Source of the DNA: Competibacter sp963695105
GTDB lineage: Bacteria > Pseudomonadota > Gammaproteobacteria > Competibacterales > Competibacteraceae
DNA length: 64,000 nt
Reading direction: 5' to 3'
Assembly (NCBI GenBank): GCA_963695105.1
Contig: CAVOGC010000055.1
Location: 262,883-326,882, forward strand
Shown: positions 9,067-17,252 of the stretch, one piece after another
Numbering within the stretch: position 1 is the stretch's first letter
Layout: each line of letters starts with the position of its first letter
The notes under the pieces: generated by a model
Databases searched by the model: none
What the model saw: only the letters and a program-made list of their open reading frames with translations
Told to the model about the DNA's origin: nothing
Made by a program: the position numbers and the translations under genes

Positions 9067-10017
9067 TTAAAACACACGATGACGACCTTTAAGATAGATA
9101 GCTAATCCAGGCAAGCTAACTATAATTAGTGTAAATCCATATATAATCGACATCGCCAAGATCGCTGACTTATCAGCGCCTATTAAGGAAAATAATCCCA
9201 CCAAAGCGCCTTCACGCACTCCCCATCCAGCCAAGGAAATAGGAATAATCGTTAAGTAAATAGCCGGTGGCACGATCACAAAGTAAGTCACCAAATCATA
9301 TTGCAAGCTCAGCGCCCAACCAGTAATATAAAAAACCAACATCGCAAGCAATGGAATCAGCAGCGATGAGATTAGCAAAAGCACACGATTAAACAAAAAC
9401 GCTTGATGCAACCTTGCGGAGATTGCTTTTACGATAGATAATTTAGGATAACGATCAAGCCAGGGAAGATACTTTAGAGAGACGACAAACACAACGGCAA
9501 TCGCACCAGTAGCGACTAACACTAAAGTCACATGATAAACCTGAACTGGCAGCAAATCCGGATTAAATACATATGCTAGCAAATTAAGAAACATTAAAGC
9601 GGCCAAGCCCAAAACCCTATCCAGAACAATCCCATATAAAGCGTCTCTTTTACGAAAGCCTTGGCTGGCCATGTCAAGCACTCTCACAGCATCGCCTCCA
9701 ATGCTGGTCGGTAGCCCTTGATTGAAGAACATAGCCTTAAAATAGCTACGCCAATAGAACGAAAAAGACTGACCAAAATGGAGGTTTTGCATAATGAGTT
9801 GCCAGCGATAGGCCGATACTGTGGTGCTGCCGAATTGCACCATGAGTGCTGCCGCCAACAAATCCAACTTGACCTGCTTCAGCGTCTCCCATACCTGTTG
9901 GATATTGATCGAGCGCAGGATAAGCAAGAAAATCGACAACGTCACCAAGACTCGAATTAATAGCTTGATGGCATCGGTGGAGAAAGCGGCTTGGATGTTT
10001 TGTTTACTGGGGAACAC
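9067..10017 (-). CDS. Flippase-like integral membrane protein, LPG_synthase_TM / UPF0104 family
   Basis: A 316-residue protein with about eight membrane helices and the family landmarks QFGSTTVSAYRWQLIMQ, FFNQGLPTSIGGDAVRVLDM and IPISLAGWGVREGALVGLF. It corresponds to the membrane half of lysyl-phosphatidylglycerol synthases without the catalytic transferase domain. Stand-alone members are found in glycan and glycolipid loci and are often called flippase-like. It sits between a GT9 gene and a polyprenyl-sugar transferase gene in one minus-strand AT-rich cluster, which supports a surface-glycan role (inference). Confidence 0.8.
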   Translation of the reverse strand: MFPSKQNIQAAFSTDAIKLLIRVLVTLSIFLLILRSINIQQVWETLKQVKLDLLAAALMVQFGSTTVSAYRWQLIMQNLHFGQSFSFYWRSYFKAMFFNQGLPTSIGGDAVRVLDMASQGFRKRDALYGIVLDRVLGLAALMFLNLLAYVFNPDLLPVQVYHVTLVLVATGAIAVVFVVSLKYLPWLDRYPKLSIVKAISARLHQAFLFNRVLLLISSLLIPLLAMLVFYITGWALSLQYDLVTYFVIVPPAIYLTIIPISLAGWGVREGALVGLFSLIGADKSAILAMSIIYGFTLIIVSLPGLAIYLKGRHRVF

Positions 10018-10032
10018 GGAAAATATTTACAG

Positions 10033-12039
10033 CTAACTAGTAGTGTGGTTAGTAGCAGACGGCCTATTATCGGCGGCAGGTTGGCTTCGATAGCCTTTCA
10101 CCATGCGATAGTAATAAAGACCGATCTGCCGGCCATTTTTGTAGATCTTAATCTCTTTAATCTCTTGCGCTTGCTCTACACGGGAAAGGACGTTTTCACT
10201 AGTTAAGTCGGCTCTATTTCTGCCAACCAATAACAAGGTCTTGTTATTTTGCTCATCCATGGGAAACCAATGTTCATACATCAGGCCATTCCCATCAAAT
10301 AGATGCCAACTGGATGTTTGAAATGCAGGATTACGCTGTAATTTTTTGCTGGAAGACTCAACTGCTTTAGTGCGATAAAAGGCAAGGCCACTGGCTACTC
10401 TATTCCTATCCATGCCAACAATTAATATTTTTTCACCTGTCTCATGCTCAAGATGATCTACCAGTGTTTGAATTTCACGCCCAAAAGCGTTCCATCCCAA
10501 TAAATGATAGTTGTATGGATAAGAAAACCCCGGAAACCCCAGCGCCAAGTAATGCAAAAAAACACCATATAGAAGTAGACAAATAACAATCGTCGCTGGC
10601 CAAGCACGCTGGACCCATCCAAAGAGTCTATTCAAACCGAATCGCAAGTTATCCGCTACGGTCAGCGCCATATAAGGAACGATACCCAGCCAGCATGGCG
10701 CGGTCCAGTGAAACTTGGTTTCTCTGAACAAACTGAGTAATACAAACACTGAAACCGGCAATAAGGTCAGGATTACCAATAAAGCGTAACCACGCTTCGC
10801 TTGCGTATCCACTGGATGACCAGCAGTCTCGCCACCTCCTGATAAAACAATTTTCTTATATAAAAGGATCGCGGTTAGCGACAGGACGCCAGTGGGTGTA
10901 ATAATCAGGATTATCGTCCCTATCAGATAAGGCAGGGAAAACTCAAATTGATCGGCTACCCTACCACGACTCTGATACAAAAACGAGGCCCACTCATGAT
11001 TAGCATTCCAGATAATAACGGGTAAAAATATTATCAGGGCAATGGCAACCGCAGCATAGGGTTCCAGCCGCATAAGCCATTTCCTCGCATCGCGATCAAT
11101 CAGCACAAAAGTGAATGCGGCGATGCCCAATAGGGCTATAGTATATTTTGCCAACATGCCCAGCCCAATCGCAAGACCGACTCCTACCCAAGCGACTCGT
11201 GATTCACGAATCAGTGCTTGATAAAAAAAATAAAGAGCCATTGCCCAACAAGCTACTAACGGAGCGTCGGGGGTCATCGCCCAACCTACCGCGAAGTAGG
11301 CGGGTAGTACGGCGATCAGCAGGACTGTTTGATTATCTTTCGATTTATTACAGGCAAGACCAGTTAGTTTGTATAAAGAAATGGCTGTTATAAACCAGCA
11401 TATAAAAGCGCCAAACCGAACTGCAAATTCATTATTTCCGATCAGGTTAGTAAAGAGCGCAATGATCCAGGCAACCATCGGCGGATGATCTAAATATCCT
11501 ATATCCAGATGCATCGCATAATTCCAATAATAAGCCTCCTCGTAAAAAAGTTCTGGCGCGCTCAAGTATAAAAGCCGCAGAATAATTGAATATAAAATAA
11601 ATCCAATCCAATAATAGCGCCACTTATTAACAGATTTTTTTTGAAACTCTAAATAAAAAACACCGTAGTTGGCGGAAAAATACAATACTGAAGAGATAAA
11701 AATGCAAAAGTATATAGCTAAATTAGAGGATATCTCTGGAAAACTAATCAAAGAGGATAGGATTCCACCTCGCAAAAAAAGCATCAATAAAGTAATGATA
11801 AAAAACTCTATCGACCAACTTAATTTTTGTCTAAAACCGTTAACTCTCTTTAACCAAGCTTGAATCAATAAATATTGGGTGGCTGCTGCCGACAGAAAAC
11901 CTGCGATATGCGCAACAACCAATAAATCAGATTGATTAAAGAGGACAAAAAAAACCGCCAAGTCAACGGCGGATGCCAACAAGCCTATCAATAATAGCCA
12001 ACCTCTATTAATTGACGGCCTCTCAGTTTCTACCAACAC
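10033..12039 (-). CDS. GtrA-like domain fused to a GT39/GT83-type (PMT family) membrane glycosyltransferase
   Basis: About 668 residues, two parts. Residues 10-140 form four hydrophobic helices of the GtrA type (LLASAVDLAVFFVLF, HIAGFLSAAATQYLL, ANYGVFYLEF), a family thought to move polyprenyl-linked sugars. The rest resembles Dol-P-mannosyltransferase/ArnT-like enzymes, with the acidic loop motif YEEAYYWNYAMHLDIGYLDH followed by PPMVAW, about ten helices, and a soluble C-terminal domain. The GTG at 12039 is preferred because GGGGAG lies about 10 bases upstream; a TTG at 12057 would add six residues. The fusion would couple presentation and transfer of a lipid-linked sugar in one protein (inference). 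Confidence 0.75.
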   Translation of the reverse strand: MLVETERPSINRGWLLLIGLLASAVDLAVFFVLFNQSDLLVVAHIAGFLSAAATQYLLIQAWLKRVNGFRQKLSWSIEFFIITLLMLFLRGGILSSLISFPEISSNLAIYFCIFISSVLYFSANYGVFYLEFQKKSVNKWRYYWIGFILYSIILRLLYLSAPELFYEEAYYWNYAMHLDIGYLDHPPMVAWIIALFTNLIGNNEFAVRFGAFICWFITAISLYKLTGLACNKSKDNQTVLLIAVLPAYFAVGWAMTPDAPLVACWAMALYFFYQALIRESRVAWVGVGLAIGLGMLAKYTIALLGIAAFTFVLIDRDARKWLMRLEPYAAVAIALIIFLPVIIWNANHEWASFLYQSRGRVADQFEFSLPYLIGTIILIITPTGVLSLTAILLYKKIVLSGGGETAGHPVDTQAKRGYALLVILTLLPVSVFVLLSLFRETKFHWTAPCWLGIVPYMALTVADNLRFGLNRLFGWVQRAWPATIVICLLLYGVFLHYLALGFPGFSYPYNYHLLGWNAFGREIQTLVDHLEHETGEKILIVGMDRNRVASGLAFYRTKAVESSSKKLQRNPAFQTSSWHLFDGNGLMYEHWFPMDEQNNKTLLLVGRNRADLTSENVLSRVEQAQEIKEIKIYKNGRQIGLYYYRMVKGYRSQPAADNRPSATNHTTS

Positions 12040-12057
12040 CTTTGACAGTCTCCCCAA

Positions 12058-12637
12058 TCAATTCATTAAGCCGTGATTTCTCTGCTATCGGTGACGTTCC
12101 AAACGTGGGACATAAAGATCATCAACCTTTTGGATTAATATTCATTCTTAGCCCAGCACCCACGCCCGAAGTACTATTCGGTCACCTTCGAAGCCGGCTA
12201 CGCCCGAAACAGCGGCGTCAGTCGCCGATGGGCTCCCCCAACAGCGATAGTACGGCGGCTGATAATAGCCCGGCGATGGCGGTGGCGGATAGTAATAACC
12301 CAGCGGATAGTGATAATAATCCCGCCACCGCTGGGTCATCGCCGCGTCAGGTGATGCAGCCCACCACCTGTCGACGGCAACCAGGCCAACCGGCACGGGC
12401 GACACGGGCGACACGGGCGACACATGTTGCCCGCACAAGCAACACCCGCGGCAGTCCGACAAATCCGATGCTGTACGTCCGAAGCACAACCCGCCTCCAC
12501 AAGCAGGCAAACGCTGGCGCCAGATCGACCGCCCACGGTGGTCAGCGGGGTTTCCCGGTCTGGAAAGCTCTATAATTTTTCCAGTCTTCGGGTTGTAATT
12601 TCGCGGGTTGAGCGGGCTATCCACTTGGAAGAGATCA
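12058..12637. other. 580-base stretch without a convincing gene
   Basis: The left part (to about 12160) is AT-rich and the rest is GC-rich, marking the edge of the glycan block. Three copies of a nine-base unit (GACACGGGC) lie at about 12398-12424. On the minus strand a Tyr/Pro-rich reading (YYHYPLGYYYPPPP, GYYQPPYY) covers 12240-12330, reminiscent of small secreted proteins. It has no signal peptide, no start with a ribosome-binding site and no clear family. It may be a decayed gene or chance. Confidence 0.4.
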
Positions 12638-14377
12638 ATGGCAATGCACGGTTTCAATGATTCCGTTTTTCGGCGGGATGGCTCCGCCAAGGCGACGCTT
12701 GCGAAAAAACCCGCAAGTAGCCGGCCGACCGCTTGGCTGCTGGTCGCCGGCCTCGCGCTTTGGGCCTGGATTGCCATCGCAACCGCCGCTCCCGGCGGGG
12801 AAACCGGCGCCTACCCTCTCGCGGCCGGCAAGTACGAACGCGCGGAGGTATCGGTGGACGGGCGGGTCATTCTCAGCGTGCGGGGCGTCGAGGCCTTCCC
12901 GGCGCAACAGCGCGCCGAGGAAATCGCCGACAGAATCGTAGCCGCCGCCAAGGACCCCGCCATTCCCGCCGGAGCGGTGCGGACGGAAGACAAAGGCGAC
13001 CGCACCGACCTGCGCGCGGGAGACCGTTTCCTGTTCAGCCTGATTGATCCGGACGCCGCCCTGGAGGGGGTCAGCCGGGAAATCCTGGCTGAGGTGGTCA
13101 AACTACGATTTATGGAAGTGATCGCATCCTATCGCCACGACCGCAGCCCGCGCGTGTTGTTGATCAACTCGCTGTACGCCATCGCGGCCATGCTGGTGAC
13201 CGTGGGGCTGTTGTTCAGTTTCCACTGGGGCTTTCGCCGCTTGGACGACATCGTCGCGCTGCGGCTACAGGCCCATCTCAAGGCGTTGGAGGCGCAATCG
13301 GCGCGGTTCTTGAGAGCCCAACAGTTGGCGAACGCATTGCGTGGCGCCCTCAAGGCGATTTTCGTGCTACTCAAGGCGGTGCTGGTATTCCTCTCTCTCA
13401 ATTTCGTCCTCGGCCTGTATCCCTGGACACGATCATTCGCGGCGTGGCTGCTCGATCTGATCCTAAACCCCTTGCACGCCATGACCCTGGCCGTGCTCGC
13501 CGCGGTGCCGAATCTGATCTTCATTGCACTCCTGATCCTGGTAACCCGCTACATCCTGAAGATGATCGAAACCTTCTTCAGCAGCATCGACCAAGGGGCA
13601 ATTCGGCTGGCGTCCTTCGAACGGGAATGGGCGTGGCCGACTTACCGGATTGCCCGCACACTGGTCATCATCTTCGCGGTGGTGATGGCCTATCCCTACG
13701 TACCGGGTTCGCAATCCGACGCCTTCAAGGGCATCTCGATCTTTCTTGGTCTGATTATCTCGCTGGGTTCGTCATCGATCATCGCCAACATCATCGCCGG
13801 CTACAGTCTGGCCTACCGGCGCCCGTTCAAAATCGGCGACCGGGTCAAGATCAACGGCACCGTCGGCGACGTGATGGAGATGCGGGTGCTGGTGGCCCGG
13901 CTGCGCTCGCCCAAAAACGAAGAGATCGTCCTCCCCAGCACCACGATCCTGAACGGCGAGGTCATCAACTACAGCACCCTCGCCAGAGAGCAGGGCCTGG
14001 TGCTGCACACCACGGTCGGCATCGGCTACGAGACGCCCTGGCGACAGGTGGAAGCCATGCTGCGAATGGCCGCTGACCGCACGGTGGGCTTGCTCAAACA
14101 ACCGCCGCCATTCGTGCTGCAAACGGCGCTTGGGGATTTCGCCGTCACCTACGAACTGAACGCTTACTGCAAGGACCCCCAGGCCATGGCCCGGCTTTAC
14201 TCGGCGCTGCATCAGAACATTCTGGACATATTCAACGAACACGGCGTGGCGATCATGACCCCGGCCTACATCAGCGACCCGCCGGAACCCAAGCTCGTGC
14301 CCAAGGATCAGTGGTACGCGGCGCCGGCAACACCGCCCGCTGAAAGCGCGCAACCGGAACCAGCCGGCCCAGCCTGA
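12638..14377 (+). CDS. MscS-family mechanosensitive channel with extended N-terminus
   Basis: A 579-residue inner-membrane channel. After a signal-like first helix (WLLVAGLALWAWIAIATA) comes a periplasmic domain of about 130 residues, then four or five membrane helices, and the MscS core: pore helix region GISIFLGLIISLGSSSIIAN, then GYSLAYRRPFKIGDRVKI starting the beta domain and the VLPSTTILNGEVINYS region. The alpha/beta C-terminal domain ends in a Pro/Ala-rich tail. The ATG at 12638 follows GGAAGAG; an upstream TTG is unlikely. It would release solutes on hypo-osmotic shock. It is monocistronic, and its neighbours give no further hint. Confidence 0.9.
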   Translation: MAMHGFNDSVFRRDGSAKATLAKKPASSRPTAWLLVAGLALWAWIAIATAAPGGETGAYPLAAGKYERAEVSVDGRVILSVRGVEAFPAQQRAEEIADRIVAAAKDPAIPAGAVRTEDKGDRTDLRAGDRFLFSLIDPDAALEGVSREILAEVVKLRFMEVIASYRHDRSPRVLLINSLYAIAAMLVTVGLLFSFHWGFRRLDDIVALRLQAHLKALEAQSARFLRAQQLANALRGALKAIFVLLKAVLVFLSLNFVLGLYPWTRSFAAWLLDLILNPLHAMTLAVLAAVPNLIFIALLILVTRYILKMIETFFSSIDQGAIRLASFEREWAWPTYRIARTLVIIFAVVMAYPYVPGSQSDAFKGISIFLGLIISLGSSSIIANIIAGYSLAYRRPFKIGDRVKINGTVGDVMEMRVLVARLRSPKNEEIVLPSTTILNGEVINYSTLAREQGLVLHTTVGIGYETPWRQVEAMLRMAADRTVGLLKQPPPFVLQTALGDFAVTYELNAYCKDPQAMARLYSALHQNILDIFNEHGVAIMTPAYISDPPEPKLVPKDQWYAAPATPPAESAQPEPAGPA

Positions 14378-14472
14378 CTTGCGCGTCTCGAGGCTCTGAT
14401 ACCGCCAGCCCATTGGCTCCATCGGCGCTGACTCCGTTCGTCGGAGCAGCCGCATTGGTCGTGCTGGGGTTT

Positions 14473-14508
14473 TGGAAGTTGCCGCCGTGGAAGTTGCCGC
14501 CGTGGAAC
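14473..14508. repeat. Short tandem repeat (15-base unit, about 2.4 copies)
   Basis: The unit TGGAAGTTGCCGCCG is repeated in tandem downstream of the mscS-like gene. It lies outside the annotated coding regions, between the converging channel and DUF2934 genes. Confidence 0.7.
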
Positions 14509-14531
14509 GAGGCGGCGGGAGGACGGTCATG

Positions 14532-14834
14532 TCAGGCCCCGGCGGGAGGATTCCCAGCCTCATGGGAGGCCGCCGACAGTTGCGCCGGCAAGCTGTTCGA
14601 CCCCTTGACGGGCTGCCTGGCCACAGCCTCCAGGAACACCAGGGCGCCGCGGGGCGGCGGCTCCGGCTGGAAATACAACTGATTGATTTCGTGTTCCGCG
14701 TTTAACCAGTCTTCCATGGAACAACCGCCTTGGAAACCCCGGCGTTCGGCGCGAAAATAGGCGGCTTCCGCAATCATGTGACGCCGCTGGTCGGCGGAAA
14801 TTTTCTTCCGGGCGGCTCTTTTCAATTTCGGCAC
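14532..14834 (-). CDS. DUF2934-domain protein
   Basis: A 100-residue soluble protein. After a basic start (MPKLKRAARKKIS) it carries the DUF2934 pattern HMIAEAAYFRAERRGFQGG followed by SMEDWLNAEHEINQ, in which an aromatic/Arg-rich helix precedes a W..AE..I motif. The family is small and of unknown function. The C-terminal 45 residues are Pro/Ala-rich and unrelated to the domain. It converges with the mscS-like gene. Confidence 0.7.
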   Translation of the reverse strand: MPKLKRAARKKISADQRRHMIAEAAYFRAERRGFQGGCSMEDWLNAEHEINQLYFQPEPPPRGALVFLEAVARQPVKGSNSLPAQLSAASHEAGNPPAGA

Positions 14835-14949
14835 GGCATGACTCCAGAAAGTCGTAAAGGCAACAGCCCCATGCTACCAGATTGAAATTTCACCAAGCCA
14901 GCCTCGCTACCGCAAGCCGGCCCCCGGTCGAAACTCCATCCACCCAGCG

Positions 14950-15480
14950 CTATTTGAACAGATCGTAGCCGACGGTGAACGCCACCGCCGCCGTGCCAAG
15001 CAGGTTGAGCTGCACGTTGAAATCGCCGAACTGGTAGCCGAGCGACGGCACCACGCCCGGCGCCACCCCATTGTTATTGTATGGGATCTTATCCTCGTAA
15101 GGTTCCTTGTAGCCAAGCAGCACACCACCGGTCAGTTTGAAGTACAGGTTGCTGTCGATGGATTCCAGCGGCCAGGATTTCCCAAAGTAAAAATACTGGC
15201 ATTTCTGATCGAAACTGTTGTTGAAGTAAGACGCGCCGACCAGCCAGCGCGAAGAGGATTGCCACTCCGCGCCAACTATCCAGGAGTAGTCGGCGTGGTC
15301 GGGGTCGTGGTTGAAATGAATGACGCCCGGCGCCCCTTGCACCATCAGCACATCGCCCTCCTCGAAAATGCCGGCCCAAGCGTTGCCCACCGCCAGCAGC
15401 GTGAGCGCCGCGAACCCAAGCATCGCCCGAGCCACTGCGCGACGGCGTGAATTTATCCGAAACCTCAATGTTGGAATCAT
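14950..15480 (-). CDS. Predicted small outer-membrane beta-barrel protein
   Basis: A 176-residue exported protein. A basic N-terminus is followed by a signal peptide ending in LAVGNAWA. The mature part consists of alternating aromatic/polar strands (WLVGASYFNNSF, CQYFYFGKSWPL, LYFKLTGGVLLGYK, VPSLGYQFGDFNVQLN, AAVAFTVGYDLF), as expected for a barrel of about eight strands. The terminal aromatic lies one residue short of the end. The specific family was not identified; resemblance to small lipid-modifying or porin-like barrels is only structural. It is transcribed away from ureE. Confidence 0.65.
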   Translation of the reverse strand: MIPTLRFRINSRRRAVARAMLGFAALTLLAVGNAWAGIFEEGDVLMVQGAPGVIHFNHDPDHADYSWIVGAEWQSSSRWLVGASYFNNSFDQKCQYFYFGKSWPLESIDSNLYFKLTGGVLLGYKEPYEDKIPYNNNGVAPGVVPSLGYQFGDFNVQLNLLGTAAVAFTVGYDLFK

Positions 15481-15615
15481 GTTTAATCCAATCGGCCATT
15501 CAAGCGTAAGTGTGGAGTGGGACGAGGCCCTCGATGAGAATCCTTTTAATCAAGCGCGCCGGACGCGAGCAATTCGCAAACCGCGCGATTATGCTTGATC
15601 GAGTTCGCCTTGACC

Positions 15616-16092
15616 ATGATGATCCGAGAGATGAACACCGACGAAAATCCGGAACTACAGATTACCGAACGCCTGCACGAGCCGGTCTCCGCTCAAGCCA
15701 CGCTAACCCTACCGTTTGAACAACGGCAAAAGAGCCGGCTGCGAACGCGGCTCGATAACGGCCAGGACGCCGGGCTGTTTCTGCCGCGCGGCACGGTGCT
15801 GCGCCACGGCGACCGCCTGCGCGCCAACTGCGGCCTCGTCGTGGAAGTACGCGCCGCCCCGGAAGCCGTCTCCACTGCCCGCGCCGACGATGCCCTGCTG
15901 CTGGCGCGCGCCGCCTATCACCTCGGCAACCGCCACGTCGCCCTGCAGCTCGGCCCCGGCTGGCTGCGCTATCCACACGATCATGTGCTGGATAACATGG
16001 CGCGGGAATTGGGGCTAACGGTAAGTCGCGAGCAGGCGCCGTTCGAGCCGGAAGCGGGTGCCTACGGCGGCGAGCACCACCACCATGTCTAG
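15616..16092 (+). CDS. ureE: Urease accessory protein UreE (nickel chaperone)
   Basis: A 158-residue UreE. The N-terminal peptide-binding domain reads LTLPFEQRQKSRLRTRL and LFLPRGTVLRHGDRL. The metal-binding domain contains ARAAYHLGNRHVALQLG, WLRYPHDHVLDNMARELG and FEPEAGAYGGEH, ending in a short His tail (HHHH) that binds nickel. UreE delivers nickel to the UreG-UreF-UreD complex for urease maturation. The start is uncertain: ATGs at 15616 and 15631 are both possible, with no strong ribosome-binding site. ureF follows after 60 bases, but no ureG, ureD or urease structural gene is present in this window. Confidence 0.93.
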   Translation: MMIREMNTDENPELQITERLHEPVSAQATLTLPFEQRQKSRLRTRLDNGQDAGLFLPRGTVLRHGDRLRANCGLVVEVRAAPEAVSTARADDALLLARAAYHLGNRHVALQLGPGWLRYPHDHVLDNMARELGLTVSREQAPFEPEAGAYGGEHHHHV

Positions 16093-16152
16093 ATCAGCCT
16101 CCTTGACCAGCCGCCACCAACCGCGCCCCGGCTCCCACCGCCCTTTCCCTGC

Positions 16153-16830
16153 ATGTCGCTAACGCTCTCCAGCCTGCCGCGCCTGCTGCAACTGTGCAGC
16201 CCTGCCCTGCCGGTGGGGGCTTACGCCTATTCGCAGGGACTGGAATGCGCGGTGGAGCGCGGCTGGGTGCGGGACGAAGCCAGCGCCGGCGACTGGATTC
16301 TCGGCCTGCTCGGTCACGGCCTGCGGCGTCTGGATCTGCCGGTGTTTGCCCGGCTGTACCGGGCCTGGCGCGCCACCGACCCGGAGGGAGTGCGCCACTG
16401 GAACGCCCGGCTATACGCCTCGCGCGAGGCAGCGGAATTGCAGCGGGAAGATCGCCATCTCGGCACGGCGCTGGCACGCTTGCTGGCCGACTTGGGCATC
16501 GCGGAAGCGGAACCATGGCGGAACGCGCCCCGAGTGTGCTTCGCCACCCTGTTCGGCCTGGCGGCGGTCAAGTGGGATATCCCGCTGCCGGAAGCCGCCA
16601 CCGGCCACGCCTGGGCCTGGACCGAAAACCAGGTTGTCGCCGCCGCCCGTTTGCTTCCACTCGGTCAAACCGCCTGCCAGCGCCTGTTGGCCGCCGCTGG
16701 CCCGGCCATCGCCATTGCGGTGGAAGAAGGTCTGACACTGGCGGACGAGGACATCGGCGCCGCCGCGCCGGGGCTAGCTCTGGCCGGAGCGCTGCACGAA
16801 ACCCAGTATTCGCGGCTGTTTCGGTCGTGA
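16153..16830 (+). CDS. ureF: Urease accessory protein UreF
   Basis: A 225-residue, mostly helical UreF. It carries the family opening LLQLCSPALPVGAYAYSQGLE, the central region LYASREAAELQREDRHLG, and the end GALHETQYSRLFRS, where HETQYSRLFRS is the conserved tail that docks on UreD. UreF acts as GTPase regulator of UreG in nickel insertion. Length is normal and the frame is intact. The next plus-strand gene would normally be ureG, but the following 120 bases hold nothing and then a minus-strand gene begins. Confidence 0.95.
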   Translation: MSLTLSSLPRLLQLCSPALPVGAYAYSQGLECAVERGWVRDEASAGDWILGLLGHGLRRLDLPVFARLYRAWRATDPEGVRHWNARLYASREAAELQREDRHLGTALARLLADLGIAEAEPWRNAPRVCFATLFGLAAVKWDIPLPEAATGHAWAWTENQVVAAARLLPLGQTACQRLLAAAGPAIAIAVEEGLTLADEDIGAAAPGLALAGALHETQYSRLFRS

Positions 16831-16956
16831 GCGGTTCCCCTGCAACCGGATGAGGGTAAATCGGCCTGCCCCAGCCACCAGGGCAGTTGACCCCAGACGG
16901 TTCATTTCAGCCCGGCCACGGCCGGATTGGACCGTTTTGCGCGCTGGACGGCAGCG

Positions 16957-17151
16957 CTAGCAAACACGTTTGCGCCCGATATGGTCACGCGCCAACTCGA
17001 GCAGTTCGAGCGGCGGTTCGTAGCCGGTGCGGCGGCAGTTCTGCAAGTATTCGCTCAGACGCGGCTCGGCGTCGTGCCGGTTAGCGAGTTCGATGAGTTC
17101 CAACAACTCGATCATGCGAAGCGCGGGGACGGTGGCAACGGTTTGCAACAT
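16957..17151 (-). CDS. Small hypothetical protein (64 aa)
   Basis: A 64-residue Leu/Glu/Arg-rich protein (MIELLELIELANRHDAEPRL, then LSEYLQNCRRTG). It has no signal peptide and no recognised domain. Support for a real gene is a good ribosome-binding site (GAGGA eight bases before the ATG) and codon use like its neighbours. It is isolated between ureF and the GGDEF-like gene. Function unknown. Confidence 0.5.
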   Translation of the reverse strand: MLQTVATVPALRMIELLELIELANRHDAEPRLSEYLQNCRRTGYEPPLELLELARDHIGRKRVC

Positions 17152-17252
17152 GTGGAGGTTCCTCGGGTTGGACTATGAGCTATCGGAAAATTATGCATTA
17201 AACGTGCCAAAAATTCACACGCCCCGAAACGCTCCGGAATCCCACCGCACTC

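Noticed and set aside
12012..12575. Plus-strand frame of 187 codons over the junction region
   Set aside because: Low-complexity Ser/Asp/Ala/Arg content produced by the repeats; its start lies inside the GtrA-GT39 gene on the other strand.
12148..12777. Minus-strand frame of 209 codons with Tyr/Pro-rich end
   Set aside because: It overlaps the start of the mscS-like gene and lacks a plausible start or signal peptide; kept only as a note on the region.
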